Origin: Burkholderiales bacterium RIFCSPLOWO2_02_FULL_57_36 | GTDB lineage: Bacteria; Pseudomonadota; Gammaproteobacteria; Burkholderiales; Burkholderiaceae_D | Direction of reading: 5' to 3' | Length of the DNA stretch: 64,000 bases | Assembly (NCBI GenBank): GCA_001770855.1 | Contig: MESE01000069.1 | Span: 45,330-109,329, forward strand | In this document: one piece after another, positions 46,526-56,498 of the stretch | Layout of the letters: each line of letters begins with the position of its first letter | Position numbering within the stretch: position 1 is the stretch's first letter | The notes under the pieces: model-generated | The model's database searches: none | Seen by the model: only the letters and a program-made list of their open reading frames with translations | What the model was told of the DNA's origin: nothing | Translations under genes and position numbers: made by a program

Positions 46526-46726
46526 GGGGACCATGATAGCAAAGGGACGCGCGCGGCAAGCAGAAAGTTTTGTCGCAACAAGGCGTCCATCTATGGCCCC
46601 CACCTGTGCAGGAATAGGATCGTGGAATGCGCTCTGTTCGACGACGTGATCAAAGAACGAAGCGGATCGCCTTTTTCCTCCTATCGTTAGTGTCTCGTGC
46701 GCGCAAAGCGACTGCCAAAATGAAGA

Positions 46727-46813
46727 GGATCAACAATGTTGATCCGGTCCTATTTTTTGTATAATGCAATGATGTAGATCAAAAAAATGCGAATAATGCG
46801 TTGTCAATATAAT
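46727..46813 (+). promoter_or_regulatory. FNR-like promoter of the DUF4399 gene
   Basis: A perfect dyad GGATCAAC-AAT-GTTGATCC (46727-46745) overlaps a -35-like TTGATC, with TATAAT at 46760-46765 (spacing 15, short). Downstream lies an FNR/CRP-family box ATGAT-GTAG-ATCAA (46769-46782; consensus TTGAT-N4-ATCAA, one mismatch) and a TATAAT at 46808-46813. The box centre would be about 44 bp before a start near 46820, close to class-II activator spacing. This suggests oxygen- or redox-dependent expression. Confidence 0.5.
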
Positions 46814-46856
46814 CACGTTTTTTCGCAAATTTAACGTAAATAAAAAGAGGGAAAAA

Positions 46857-47435
46857 ATGCATTTCATTCGTCATATTTCTTACTTAGTCGCCAGTTCACT
46901 GGCATTTTCTCTTTTTATCGGCGCGGCGCATGCAGCAGAGTTAAAAGGGGCGGCGTCAACAAACTCGGCGACAATAAATACGGAGTCCGTGATTAGTGAT
47001 ATCAGCGCATTTGATCGGACACGTCCGTTCCCAGTGGCTGAGAAGGTTGCCTACTTCGTCAATATCAAGAACGGAGATAAAGTGAAGTCTCCATTCAGGA
47101 TTGCATTTGTAGTTTCAGGAATGGGAGTCTCGCCGGTACAAGCAGGCAAGATCGAAGGAACTGGCCATCACCACATATTGATCAACATGCCTATGCCGGC
47201 TGACATCAAAAAACCAATTCCATTCGATAAGCCAAACGAATATTCGAATCAGCATTACAAGCACTTCGGTAAAGGTGAAACGGAAACGGTCCTTGACCTG
47301 CCGCCGGGCAAACATAAACTTCGCCTCCTCTTTGCCAACCACGAGCATGTACCGTATTACATTGCCAGCAAAGAAATAGAAATTGAAGTAATGGAAAAGA
47401 ATGGCTCGGTGCGGCCGACAAGCTCATCAAAATAG
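46857..47435 (+). CDS. DUF4399 exported protein
   Basis: 192 residues: a signal peptide (about 1-27, ending AHAAEL), then a DUF4399 domain with YFVNIKNGDKVKSPFRIAF, FVVSGMGVSPV, GTGHHHILINMP and HFGKGETETVLDLPPGKHKLRLLF. The GTGHHH-x-LIN motif and the conserved His and Asn residues suggest metal or ligand binding. The gene has a strong GAGGG ribosome site and an FNR-like promoter. The role is unknown. Confidence 0.9.
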   Translation: MHFIRHISYLVASSLAFSLFIGAAHAAELKGAASTNSATINTESVISDISAFDRTRPFPVAEKVAYFVNIKNGDKVKSPFRIAFVVSGMGVSPVQAGKIEGTGHHHILINMPMPADIKKPIPFDKPNEYSNQHYKHFGKGETETVLDLPPGKHKLRLLFANHEHVPYYIASKEIEIEVMEKNGSVRPTSSSK

Positions 47436-47756
47436 AAGTCACAGCTTCAACTTGAAGTCTCAACTCGGGTGGCGGATCTCATCGTTGTCCCCATTCATTG
47501 TGGCAATCACTTTGCTCACACGAGACACTAACGATACGGGGAATACACAAGACCTTCCCCTAAATGTGTTCTCGTTGGGTATGGCGGATTGGCTGCGGTA
47601 AGGCGACTCCGGTCCGGAGAAGGCAAACAAGCTAAACAGGGACCATGCCATAAAACGCCACAATAATGGCAAGCAGACGAATGCCCACGCCGAGAATTTG
47701 TTGCGGAGTGGTGGCAAGTATCCTTCGATGACGCTATCTTGGCCGAAGTGGAGCCG

Positions 47757-47793
47757 CCAATAAAACGCCCCTGGGGAAGGGGCGTTTTATTGG
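47757..47793. terminator. Strong bidirectional terminator
   Basis: A perfect 15-bp stem, CCAATAAAACGCCCC (47757-47771) with GGGGCGTTTTATTGG (47779-47793), loop TGGGGAA. The AAAA/TTTT tracts give U-rich ends on both strands. It lies between the convergent DUF4399 and HU genes, 7 bp after the HU stop. Confidence 0.9.
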
Positions 47794-47800
47794 TGCTGGC

Positions 47801-48112
47801 TTAGCCTTTGAACTTCTTGACGGATTCTTTCAAACCCGGAGAGGCTTTAAAGCCCACCGATTTGGAGGCTTTAATCTTGAGCGCTTCGCCCGTTTGTGGA
47901 TTGCGGCCGGTACGTGCGGCGCGCGATTTTACTGAAAAAGTACCGAAGCCAGCTACCGCCGCTCTTCCGGTTTTCTTCAAATCGGCTTCAAGCACGCCGA
48001 AAATCTCATCGATGGCAGTCTTGGCCTGCGTTTTGGAGATGGCTACCTTACCGGCGACGTGGTCGATCATTTCTGCTTTGTTCAATTTGACTCCCTTACT
48101 CAAAATTGCCAT
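47801..48112 (-). CDS. HU-family DNA-binding protein
   Basis: 103 residues with the full HU/IHF fold: KLNKAEMIDHVAGKV, TQAKTAIDEIFGVLEADLKK, GFGTFSVKSRAARTGRNPQTGEAL (the arm GRNPQTG) and KASPGLKESVKKF. The N-terminal addition (MAILSKGV) is longer than in E. coli HU. It would bend and compact DNA as a dimer. Ends at the strong terminator. Confidence 0.95.
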   Translation of the reverse strand: MAILSKGVKLNKAEMIDHVAGKVAISKTQAKTAIDEIFGVLEADLKKTGRAAVAGFGTFSVKSRAARTGRNPQTGEALKIKASKSVGFKASPGLKESVKKFKG

Positions 48113-48298
48113 TGCTGGCCGAACAGTGATGTTAATTAAAAAATGAGAATGTGGCTACCCTGCATTGGTGTAAATAACCACATTTGATCAAACTACGCGC
48201 GGTATTCGCTATTCGGTGTTACGCGGCGGACCATGGTTTCGACGTATCAGGGGTTTGAAAACGTGGTCTGCCCCTGAATACCGCTAATACACAGCGAA

Positions 48299-49102
48299 CT
48301 ATTGTCCACCGCGTGCCTCTGCCAGCGCAATGGTCAAGTGCTGTACCTTCTTTTTCAGCTGATCGCGCTCGTTGGTGAGTTCATCGACCAGTAGCGTCAG
48401 GCGGTGAATCGTGAGTTGATCGGGCGTGGCGTTGTCAGGCGGGGGCGCCAGTTCAGGCTTAGGCGGAAGTCGGGCTTCGCGTAGCTGCCTCGCGACCTGG
48501 CGCAGTTCCTTCTTGCCTCCGGCAACAGCTGCTACCTGCTTCTCGCTGGGCAGGGAAGCCACGGCGGCCGCGGCGTTAATGGATATCACGCCCGACCTTA
48601 CCGCGCTGACCAGCTCGGGCGCAGCCGTCTTCTGGATTTTCTCGATCTGGCCCAGAGTCGCACTGCTCACTCGCGCCGCGCGCGCAACAGCCTCGCGCGT
48701 CCACGGCGGCCCGGCCTCGGACTGGCCATCAGCCCCGGCGGGGTCCGCGGGCGGGCGCTGTGCTTGCGCCTGTGCCTGGCGTGCGGACACGATCTCTTTC
48801 TTGCGCAGTGCGAGCACGCCTCGCTGAAAATCCGATACGCTGCGCCGCCCGAGGTGATTGTCGATCATCCACAGGTGCACATCGTCCATGGACTGGAACG
48901 TCTGGTTCTGTAGGGTATTGAAAGGAATGCCGTGCTTTTGGCAGAGGCCGTAGCGGTTGTGTCCGTCCACCAGAATATCGCCCCACAACACCAGCGCATC
49001 GCGGCATCCTTCGGCGAGCAGGCTGCGCTCCAGCGAAGCGAATTCGTCTTCGGTCAGCGGATCGATATAGGCGCGGAGGTCCTCATTGATAGTGATGGTC
49101 AT
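48299..49102 (-). CDS. ParB-like protein
   Basis: 267 residues. The N-terminus (ITINEDLRAYIDPLTEDEFASLERSLLAEGCRDALVLW, then VDGHNRYGLCQKHGI) is a ParB/Srx-type nucleotide-binding domain with the D-G-HNRY motif. A middle HTH-like part (SSATLGQIEKIQK, SVISINAAAAVASL region) and a C-terminal coiled coil (LTLLVDELTNERDQLKKKVQHL) follow. No parA partner is nearby. Such orphans often act in mobile or phage contexts, but none is evident here. Confidence 0.8.
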   Translation of the reverse strand: MTITINEDLRAYIDPLTEDEFASLERSLLAEGCRDALVLWGDILVDGHNRYGLCQKHGIPFNTLQNQTFQSMDDVHLWMIDNHLGRRSVSDFQRGVLALRKKEIVSARQAQAQAQRPPADPAGADGQSEAGPPWTREAVARAARVSSATLGQIEKIQKTAAPELVSAVRSGVISINAAAAVASLPSEKQVAAVAGGKKELRQVARQLREARLPPKPELAPPPDNATPDQLTIHRLTLLVDELTNERDQLKKKVQHLTIALAEARGGQ

Positions 49103-49423
49103 GGCGCAGGTGAAATGAAAATGAAGCCGTGTAGTGTACACACCGTTGCCGTTTTGCGCCGCATGGAGGACCGGAAATTTTCAGGAGCAGTGCCAGAATT
49201 GCGGTCGTAAAAATCTGCGTGCAAGTCTTGCCATTTGATTCAGGCGCAGTGACCGCAGCCTATTGCCAACCAATTTTTTTTGGGCCGATAAAAGACTTGT
49301 CAGGGGCAAGTCCGCGATAGGTAATCCGGGTGGAGGCAGAAGGCACGAACTGACCCTCAAGTTGTGAGCCTCCAATCGAAGATCATGAATGAATTTTATG
49401 TCCAAAGAATTTGGACGACCTGC
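49103..49423. other. Intergenic stretch between the ParB-like and ATPase genes
   Basis: Nothing recognisable. A few short frames occur without ribosome sites. It probably contains the terminator of the ATPase gene and the ParB-like promoter, neither defined. Confidence 0.35.
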
Positions 49424-51808
49424 TTAGACTGTCCGGATCTGCTCCCAATTCGTATGTCCTTGAAAAATCTTTTCGATTCCGTCTTGCCTTAGGGTGCGCA
49501 TGCCTTGCGCCATCGCTGCATGCAGAATCTCCGGCACATTCGCCTTGGCATGAATTTTTCTTTTGATACCCGCCGAGTTGATGAGCAACTCATGGATTCC
49601 GACGCGTCCCTTATAGCCGCTGTCCTCGCATTTCGGGCAGCCTTCCGCGCTGAACAAGGTTATTCCCCCGCTTTCCAACATGTACTGCTTGCGCCATTGC
49701 GCAAGCACGTCCGCAGGTGCGAGATCGGTTTCGGCGCAATATTCATGCGCGAGCATCTCCAGTTCGTCGTCCGATGCCGAATAGGCCCTGTGACACGAGG
49801 TGCACAGGCGACGCGCCAGCCGTTGTCCGACGACTCCGAGCAAGGCATCCGCAAAATTGAATGGATCAAGGCCGAGATCGAGCAGCCTGACCACGCTTTC
49901 AACGGCGCTGTTGGTATGCATGGTCGAGAAAACCAGATGGCCGGTCAACGATGCCTCAATCACCGTATGCGCGGTTTCAGGATCGCGTGTTTCGCCGACC
50001 ATGATGACGTCGGGATCGGCGCGCAACAGACTGCGCAAGGCGGCGGCGAAGGTCCATTCGATTTTCGCGTGAACCTGGATCTGCCGCAGCCCCTCTTGCG
50101 TAATCTCGATCGGATCTTCCACCGTCCAGATTTTCCGGTCGGGCGTGTTGATGTAACTGAGCAAGGAGTGCAGGGTGGTGGTCTTGCCGGACCCGGTCGG
50201 TCCGCAAACAAACAGCAGCCCGTGCGGCTTTATCGCAAGTTTTTTCAATCCCTCAAGGTTGTAGGCAGAAAGGCCCAGGCTCTCGATGGATACCGCTTTT
50301 GGTGCGGCAAGTATGCGCATCACGATATCCTCCAGCCCTTCGGTGGTTGGAATCGTGACGACCCGCAGTTCAATTTTTGCGGGGCCAAACTGCTCGAAGT
50401 TGATTTTTCCGTCCTGCGGTTGCCGCTTTTCGGATATATCCAGGCGGCTCATGATCTTGATGCGCGATACAAGCGCATTGCGAAAATTGAACGGGATCTC
50501 GGAATAGTGCGACATGACGCCGTCTTTCCGGAATCGAACCCGGCTCGGCTTGTTTCCCTTGACGGTTTCGATATGGATATCGGATACGCCTCTTTCAAAC
50601 GCATCGAGAATGATTTTGTTGACCAGGCGGACCAGCGTGTTGTCAGACTCGGTGATCGTGCTGGAAAGAGCCGACTCTGCGGTGGACTCGGCGCCGACGT
50701 CCAGTTCCGACACCAGATCGGAAATATTCTGCGAGTCGCCGTGCTCTCCATAGAACTGCTTGATGACGGCGTCTAGATCTTCCTGCGACGCCATGACCGG
50801 ATCGACCTTCAACCTGGTGTAGAACGCGAATTCCTGTATCGCGTCGGATGCCAACGGATTTCCCATCGCCACCACCATGCGCGATTCGGTTTGATACAAG
50901 GGCATCACGCCATGCTTGCGTACCAAATCGCCAGGGACCGCCTTGATCAGATTCGGATCGAATTGGAATTTCGACAAAACTACAAACGGGATGCCGAGTT
51001 TTTGGGCCAGTACGCGACGGATTACTTCCTTGCTGACCGCATTCATGCCAACCAGGATTTCGCCCAGTTGCATTTTCCGGTCCTTCGATTGCATTTGCAG
51101 CGCGTCGTTCAACTGCTGCTCCGTAATTACTTTTTCCTGAATCAATGCGTCGCCCAAGCGTATCTGCGGAAGGCTGCGTTGGCTTTGGAGGGCCGACTCG
51201 ACCTGCTGCTGCGTGACGATGTGATTCTTTTGGAGATAATCGCCGAGTTTTTGCGATCGAAGTTCCTCCTGTTTCTTTAGTCCCGCATTGATGAGGTCGG
51301 CAGAAAGGATTTTTTCGTCCACCAGCATTTTCCCCAACTGATCGCCGATCTGGTAGTTCGCGATGGATTCCGTCGGAATAAAAATACGCAGGACATAATT
51401 TCCATAACTGACGAGGAACAGGAACAATCCGAATTGTTGCGGTACGAACCCGACGGTCTCCGCAATCAGGCAATCGCCATCCTTGAAATGTACGATGCAC
51501 TTCTGTTTGGCTGATGTCGGCTGCGCTTCGAGAGCCGACGCATCTGGAATTTGAAGTTTTTTCAGCTCTACCGGCGCGGTCAGCCTGAGGCTTTTAAAAC
51601 TGGAGAAGCCGATATTGAGATTCGACGCCGCGCGCTCGGGATGAAACTCCAGGATCGATGCTGCAGGGTCCAGCCGGGCCATACTGCCCACCTGCCGACG
51701 GCCGTCATTCATGATGACGAGCGCTGGTTCAAGTCCGCCCTTGCCTGTGGTTGGCTTGGCAACCAGATCAAAATGAGGTGGGGTCGGCCATTCGAAATCG
51801 CTGCTCAT
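49424..51808 (-). CDS. GspE/PilB-type secretion ATPase with an extra N-terminal region
   Basis: 794 residues. The first ~130 residues are unusual: a beta-rich segment (LVIMNDGRRQVGSMARLDP and IVHFKDGDCLIAETVGF) that may be PilZ-like. Two MshEN-like segments follow (IGDQLGKMLVDEKILSADLINAGL and ALQSQRSLPQIRLGDALIQ). The ATPase half has Walker A GPTGSGKTTT near 540, Walker B LRADPDVIMVGE near 600 and a zinc site CTSCHR near 669 with CPKCEDSG near 726. It would drive a type II or type IV pilus system; no partner genes are in the window. AAAGG precedes ATG 51808. Confidence 0.9.
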   Translation of the reverse strand: MSSDFEWPTPPHFDLVAKPTTGKGGLEPALVIMNDGRRQVGSMARLDPAASILEFHPERAASNLNIGFSSFKSLRLTAPVELKKLQIPDASALEAQPTSAKQKCIVHFKDGDCLIAETVGFVPQQFGLFLFLVSYGNYVLRIFIPTESIANYQIGDQLGKMLVDEKILSADLINAGLKKQEELRSQKLGDYLQKNHIVTQQQVESALQSQRSLPQIRLGDALIQEKVITEQQLNDALQMQSKDRKMQLGEILVGMNAVSKEVIRRVLAQKLGIPFVVLSKFQFDPNLIKAVPGDLVRKHGVMPLYQTESRMVVAMGNPLASDAIQEFAFYTRLKVDPVMASQEDLDAVIKQFYGEHGDSQNISDLVSELDVGAESTAESALSSTITESDNTLVRLVNKIILDAFERGVSDIHIETVKGNKPSRVRFRKDGVMSHYSEIPFNFRNALVSRIKIMSRLDISEKRQPQDGKINFEQFGPAKIELRVVTIPTTEGLEDIVMRILAAPKAVSIESLGLSAYNLEGLKKLAIKPHGLLFVCGPTGSGKTTTLHSLLSYINTPDRKIWTVEDPIEITQEGLRQIQVHAKIEWTFAAALRSLLRADPDVIMVGETRDPETAHTVIEASLTGHLVFSTMHTNSAVESVVRLLDLGLDPFNFADALLGVVGQRLARRLCTSCHRAYSASDDELEMLAHEYCAETDLAPADVLAQWRKQYMLESGGITLFSAEGCPKCEDSGYKGRVGIHELLINSAGIKRKIHAKANVPEILHAAMAQGMRTLRQDGIEKIFQGHTNWEQIRTV

Positions 51809-52060
51809 TGAGATGCCTTTAATATTGACTGAAAAGCAATCAACGGATTGCTTATTGCTTAAAGGCATTTTCATACACTTGCCGGGGCTTGTGGCCTATC
51901 GCGTCGAATTTTTGTTTGAATACAACGTTCCGGCGTTTACCAGCACAATGCGGACCGCAACGACGGTCCAATTCAATCGTGGTTTTTGGCTTGAGCCGGC
52001 ACGCGAAGAAGGCTGCCGCATCACGAACTGCCGCTGCATGCTCCATCCCGCATCTCAAAA

Positions 52061-52090
52061 AAAAACGACCAGCCGAGGCAGGTCGTTTTT
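52061..52090 (-). terminator. Terminator after dctM
   Basis: The 10-bp stem AAAAACGACC (52061-52070) and GGTCGTTTTT (52081-52090) is followed on the minus strand by further Ts. It closes the dctPQM operon 79 bp after the dctM stop. Confidence 0.85.
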
Positions 52091-52168
52091 CAGCCGGTTC
52101 AGACGCATGCAGCAGCGCCTGGACCGGTATTCGATCGCTTTCCCGCCATTTGCGGGAAAGCGATCGGA

Positions 52169-53449
52169 TCAGTCGAACATCAGTTGCGGCAGGAACAGGC
52201 TGATCTGCGGAATGTAGGTCACCAGTATCAGGAATATCAGCAGCACCGATAGCCATGGCAGCGCCGCTCGCGTGACCTGCATGATACTCATGCCGGTCAC
52301 GCCGCTGGTGACGAACAGGTTCAGCCCCACCGGCGGCGTCACCATGCCGATCTCCATGTTGACCACCATGATGATGCCGAGATGGATCGGATCAATCCCC
52401 AGTTGCGTCGCGATCGGGAAAAAGATCGGCGCCAGGATCAGGATGATGCCGGTCGGCTCCATGAAGTTGCCGGCCACGAGCAAAATGATGTTGACCACCA
52501 GCAGGAACATCCAGGGTTCCATGCCGACTGCGACAATCTGTTCGGCGATGGTCTGCGGAATCCGCTCGGTGGTCAGCACATGCGCGAACAGCAACGCATT
52601 GGCGACGATGAACATCAGCATCACTGTGGTCTTGCCGGCTTCGCCGAATACTTCCGGAAGCTGCTTGATGGTCAAGTCCTTGTAGATGACCACGGCCACG
52701 AACACTGCATAGACCGCCGACACCGCCGCGGCCTCGGTCGGCGTAAAGATGCCGCCGTAGATACCGCCCATGATGATCACCAGCAGCGCTATGCCCCAGG
52801 CGGAATCCTTGAATGCGACCAGCACCTCCCTGGTGCTTGCCTTCTGCGGCTTTTCGACCTGGAGTTTGCCGGAACGCCAGTACACGGCACCCATCAGCAT
52901 CAGGCCGAGCATTATGCCCGGAATCACGCCGGCCATGAACATGCGCCCGACCGATACTTCGGTCACCGCCGCATAGACCACCATGACGATGGATGGCGGG
53001 ATCAGGATACCAAGCGTGCCCGCGTTACAGATGATGCCCGCAGCGAACTCCTTGGTATAGCCACTTTTGACCATGCCTGCGATCACGATCGAACCGATCG
53101 CGACCACCGTCGCCGGACTGGAGCCGGAGACCGCCGCGAACAGCATGCACGCGAGGATCGATGCGATCGGCAGGCCGCCACGCATGTGGCCGACCGCGGC
53201 GATCGCGAAGCGCACCATGCGCTTGGCCACGCCGCCGGTGGACATCAGTGCGCCGGCCAGCACGAAGAACGGAATCGCCAGCAGCGTGTAATGCTCGCTG
53301 GTCTCGTACAGCTTGATCGACAACGAAGCGAGGGAGTCCGGCGCAAACAGGGTAATGGTAATGAGGCTGGACAGTCCCAACGCAATGGCGATCGGCATGC
53401 CCAATGCGATGAATGAGAACAGGCAGACGAACAGGATTAGGGTATTCAC
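52169..53449 (-). CDS. dctM: TRAP transporter large permease DctM
   Basis: 426 residues, about 12-13 hydrophobic segments, with DctM motifs: GMPIAIALGLSS at the start, GGLPIASILACMLFAAVSGSSPATVVAIGS (re-entrant helix and sodium site) and FMEPTGIILILAPIFFPIA in the second repeat. It imports an organic acid with Na+ together with DctQ and the periplasmic DctP. It has a GTG start and overlaps dctQ by 4 nt (GTGA), so the two are translated together. Confidence 0.93.
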   Translation of the reverse strand: MNTLILFVCLFSFIALGMPIAIALGLSSLITITLFAPDSLASLSIKLYETSEHYTLLAIPFFVLAGALMSTGGVAKRMVRFAIAAVGHMRGGLPIASILACMLFAAVSGSSPATVVAIGSIVIAGMVKSGYTKEFAAGIICNAGTLGILIPPSIVMVVYAAVTEVSVGRMFMAGVIPGIMLGLMLMGAVYWRSGKLQVEKPQKASTREVLVAFKDSAWGIALLVIIMGGIYGGIFTPTEAAAVSAVYAVFVAVVIYKDLTIKQLPEVFGEAGKTTVMLMFIVANALLFAHVLTTERIPQTIAEQIVAVGMEPWMFLLVVNIILLVAGNFMEPTGIILILAPIFFPIATQLGIDPIHLGIIMVVNMEIGMVTPPVGLNLFVTSGVTGMSIMQVTRAALPWLSVLLIFLILVTYIPQISLFLPQLMFD

Positions 53450-53973
53450 GGTTGGTCTCCCTGACTTTTGAGTTTCAATGCATCGGCGGCTTCATCGGCC
53501 AGATGCAGGCTATCGGATTTTCCGGTCAGGAGATTCAGCAGGACTTGGCCGAAGCGGAACATCAGCAGGGCGTAACCGAACGGCAGAATTGCCCGGGCCA
53601 TCCACATCGGGATCGGCATGTCTTCGAGTTCGATGCCGATGACCCACATTTTGTATACATATTGATACGAACCGTACAGCACCATGCCGGAGTACAGCAT
53701 GCACAGCAGCACGGTGACGATGGAGCTGACGCGGCGCACCTTGGGCGGCATCAGCTTGACCAGCGCGTCGACCCCGATGTGCGCACCCTTGCGCACGCCG
53801 TAGGAAATGCCGATGAAAATCATGAAGGCGAAGAGAATTGTCGTCATCTCCAGCGCCCAGCTCCAGCCGGAGTTGAAGACATATCGCAGAACGACTTGTG
53901 AAAACGTAAGGAGAGTCATAGCGGCCAGCAGCGAGGCCACTATCCACTCTTCGAGATGGTCGAGGATTTTCAT
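53446..53973 (-). CDS. dctQ: TRAP transporter small permease DctQ
   Basis: 175 residues with four membrane helices. The DctQ signature is clear: LEEWIVASLLAAMTLLTFSQVVLRYVF, NSGWSWALEMTTILFAFMIFIG, and YGVRKGAHIGVDAL with the conserved R-x-x-x-H-x-x-x-D. It joins DctM in the membrane. It lies 66 bp after dctP across an attenuator hairpin and overlaps dctM. Confidence 0.92.
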   Translation of the reverse strand: MKILDHLEEWIVASLLAAMTLLTFSQVVLRYVFNSGWSWALEMTTILFAFMIFIGISYGVRKGAHIGVDALVKLMPPKVRRVSSIVTVLLCMLYSGMVLYGSYQYVYKMWVIGIELEDMPIPMWMARAILPFGYALLMFRFGQVLLNLLTGKSDSLHLADEAADALKLKSQGDQP

Positions 53974-53991
53974 AGTTTAAGCTCAGGAAAA

Positions 53992-54012
53992 GGCCCCAGC
54001 TTGACTGGGGCC
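53992..54012 (-). terminator. Attenuator hairpin between dctP and dctQ
   Basis: A perfect 8-bp GC stem GGCCCCAG (53992-53999) with CTGGGGCC (54005-54012), followed on the minus strand by TTTTCC. It is placed to reduce transcription of the permease genes relative to the solute-binding protein. Confidence 0.75.
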
Positions 54013-54039
54013 CGATTTCTAAAATATTGCTAGCGAGCG

Positions 54040-55056
<1,017 letters not shown>

Positions 55057-55082
55057 TTAACGGTTTAGCCCAGCGTTGGCTA

Positions 55083-55098
55083 TTGTGGATGTCCACAA
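55083..55098. promoter_or_regulatory. Candidate operator upstream of dctP
   Basis: A perfect dyad TTGTGGA-TG-TCCACAA, 65 bp upstream of the dctP start. The TTGT-N8-ACAA pattern resembles GntR/FadR-type sites. No regulator of that family is in the window. Confidence 0.5.
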
Positions 55099-55266
55099 CA
55101 TGCCGGCTCCGGCACGCGCTCAGGAGAAGGGTCTTGATTGCCGAAATCGCCGCTGCCAGCGGCTCGAGACCCGCATTCCGCAAGGCTTCGCAAGCGATAT
55201 GGCGGCACCGGGAGGCCCGCCAGAGTTGCGGCCTGACCCCGCGTTCGTCCCGCGTTCGTTGTTCAG

Positions 55267-55331
55267 ATCACTTCCGAGCAAGGGCCTCCCGCGCGCCGGC
55301 TTTATGTTAATTCGAGCCTGGCATCTTTAAT
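55267..55331 (+). repeat. ~65-nt repeat, copy 1
   Basis: Starts ATCACTTCC, continues through GCGCGCCGGCTTTATGTTAA and ends at ATCTTTAAT. It is most similar to copy 2 at 56023-56088. It lies between the dctP promoter region and the PRC-barrel gene. Confidence 0.6.
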
Positions 55332-55428
55332 TCCCATTGGCGTTAACAGAAATGTATTGTCGCGCGATGAATAGATTTTTGAAGATTGGTGTCTAACTGT
55401 CTCAAGCAATTTCCACGAGGAGATGATC

Positions 55429-55854
55429 ATGAGTTATACCGATGCAAGTCGCGACACATATGGCATGTACAGGAAAACCGGAAAAGGGCCCGGTCCGCAT
55501 CTGATGGGTGCGCATACGCTTTTGGGTGAAGACGTGTACAACAACAAGGATGAAAAGCTCGGCGACATCAAGGAATTCATGCTGGACATGAACACCGGCA
55601 ACGTGGCGTATGCCGTGCTGTCGTTCGGCGGTTTTCTTAGCGTGGGAGAAAAGCTTTTTGCGGTGCCATGGCAAGCGCTTAAGCTTGACACTGTAAATAA
55701 GCGCTTCATGCTTAATATGGAGAAAGACCAGCTCAAAAATGCGCCCGGCTTCGATAAGGACGACTGGCCCGACATGGCGGATCAGACATGGGCGAGCGGA
55801 ATCGAGGCGTTTTACGGTACCGAGTCCGGTTTAAGCGGTACGCAGGTCCATTAG
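55429..55854 (+). CDS. PRC-barrel domain protein
   Basis: 141 residues from MSYTDASRDTYGMY. The barrel has MGAHTLLGEDVYNNKDEKLGDIKEFMLD, NTGNVAYAVLSFGGFLSVGEKLFAVPWQAL and LDTVNKRFMLNMEKDQLKNAPGFD, as in stress-induced PRC-barrel proteins of this group. The role is unknown. ATG 55429 is preferred (GAGGAGATGATC before it) over 55423. Followed by a strong terminator. Confidence 0.88.
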   Translation: MSYTDASRDTYGMYRKTGKGPGPHLMGAHTLLGEDVYNNKDEKLGDIKEFMLDMNTGNVAYAVLSFGGFLSVGEKLFAVPWQALKLDTVNKRFMLNMEKDQLKNAPGFDKDDWPDMADQTWASGIEAFYGTESGLSGTQVH

Positions 55855-55899
55855 GCATGACAGAAAGCCTGCCTCCATAACCAGTACATTACGATCTAG

Positions 55900-55926
55900 G
55901 CCCGACTCCTGCAGTCGGGCTTTTTT
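55900..55926 (+). terminator. Rho-independent terminator after the PRC-barrel gene
   Basis: GCCCGACT (55900-55907), loop CCTGC, AGTCGGGC (55913-55920), then six Ts. Confidence 0.92.
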
Positions 55927-56022
55927 GTATCCGGATGACGGCGGCTTGAATCTGACAGGCTCAGGTTTGCATATTTCTTACAGCTTGATTTTTTGCTGTC
56001 CCGCCTGCACGGCATTACCCAT

Positions 56023-56088
56023 ATCACTTCAAACCGGGGCATCACGCGCGCTCTGGCTTTACGTTAACTCGAGCCTGGACTCTTTAAT
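56023..56088 (+). repeat. ~65-nt repeat, copy 2
   Basis: Starts ATCACTTCAAACC, continues GCGCGCTCTGGCTTTACGTT and ends at CTCTTTAAT. Its last part matches copy 1 closely (CGAGCCTGG in both). Confidence 0.6.
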
Positions 56089-56100
56089 ACTTTCTGGTTT

Positions 56101-56331
56101 TTAGCTTTGCTTGCGTAAAGCTGCCCGCGCCTGTTCGCACCAATATCCAACCGCGCTCAGATAGCCCTCCCACACGCAGCCTTCGCAGCCACGGCCGCAG
56201 CAACTGGTTGGCTCTTCCGGCGGTTCACGCAGCGAAATTCCCCGTTCAGCTAGTTGCGCACTGAGGTCGGCAATCCATTGCCTGGCTTGAAAAGCATTGT
56301 CGGGTAAAAGGGTTTGCAGATCTTCATTCAT
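56101..56331 (-). CDS. Small oxidoreductase-like (PF09791-type) protein
   Basis: 76 residues. The motif PPEEPTSCCGRGCEGCVWEGYL carries the CCG-x-GC-x-x-CVW pattern of the oxidoreductase-like N-terminal domain family, a small Cys-rich module probably binding a metal or cluster. No partner is adjacent. No strong ribosome site. Confidence 0.85.
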   Translation of the reverse strand: MNEDLQTLLPDNAFQARQWIADLSAQLAERGISLREPPEEPTSCCGRGCEGCVWEGYLSAVGYWCEQARAALRKQS

Positions 56332-56440
56332 TTGATATAAAAATATGAGCCCGTAAAGAAAGACCTAAAAGTAATCATTGTAAACAAGAATGGATGACTT
56401 TTTTTCGAGCACGAGCAGTGACCGCAGGATCAGGTTACCG

Positions 56441-56498
56441 CTTTTGCCTCCGACTCCATTTACCGCTGAATGTGGGGCCGGGGAGTCGGAGGTAAAAG
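56441..56498. repeat. 17-bp inverted repeat
   Basis: CTTTTGCCTCCGACTCC (56441-56457) pairs with 56482-56498 at 16 of 17 positions across a 24-nt loop. No gene is nearby on either strand; it may be a terminator or a palindromic element end. Confidence 0.5.

Noticed and set aside
47460..47717. 85-codon minus-strand frame with a hydrophobic segment
   Set aside because: No ribosome site and no family; a second frame over the same bases is equally hydrophobic, so coding is not supported.
52382..53416. 344-codon plus-strand frame opposite dctM
   Set aside because: His/Arg/Asp-rich shadow of a membrane protein gene; dctM is certain.
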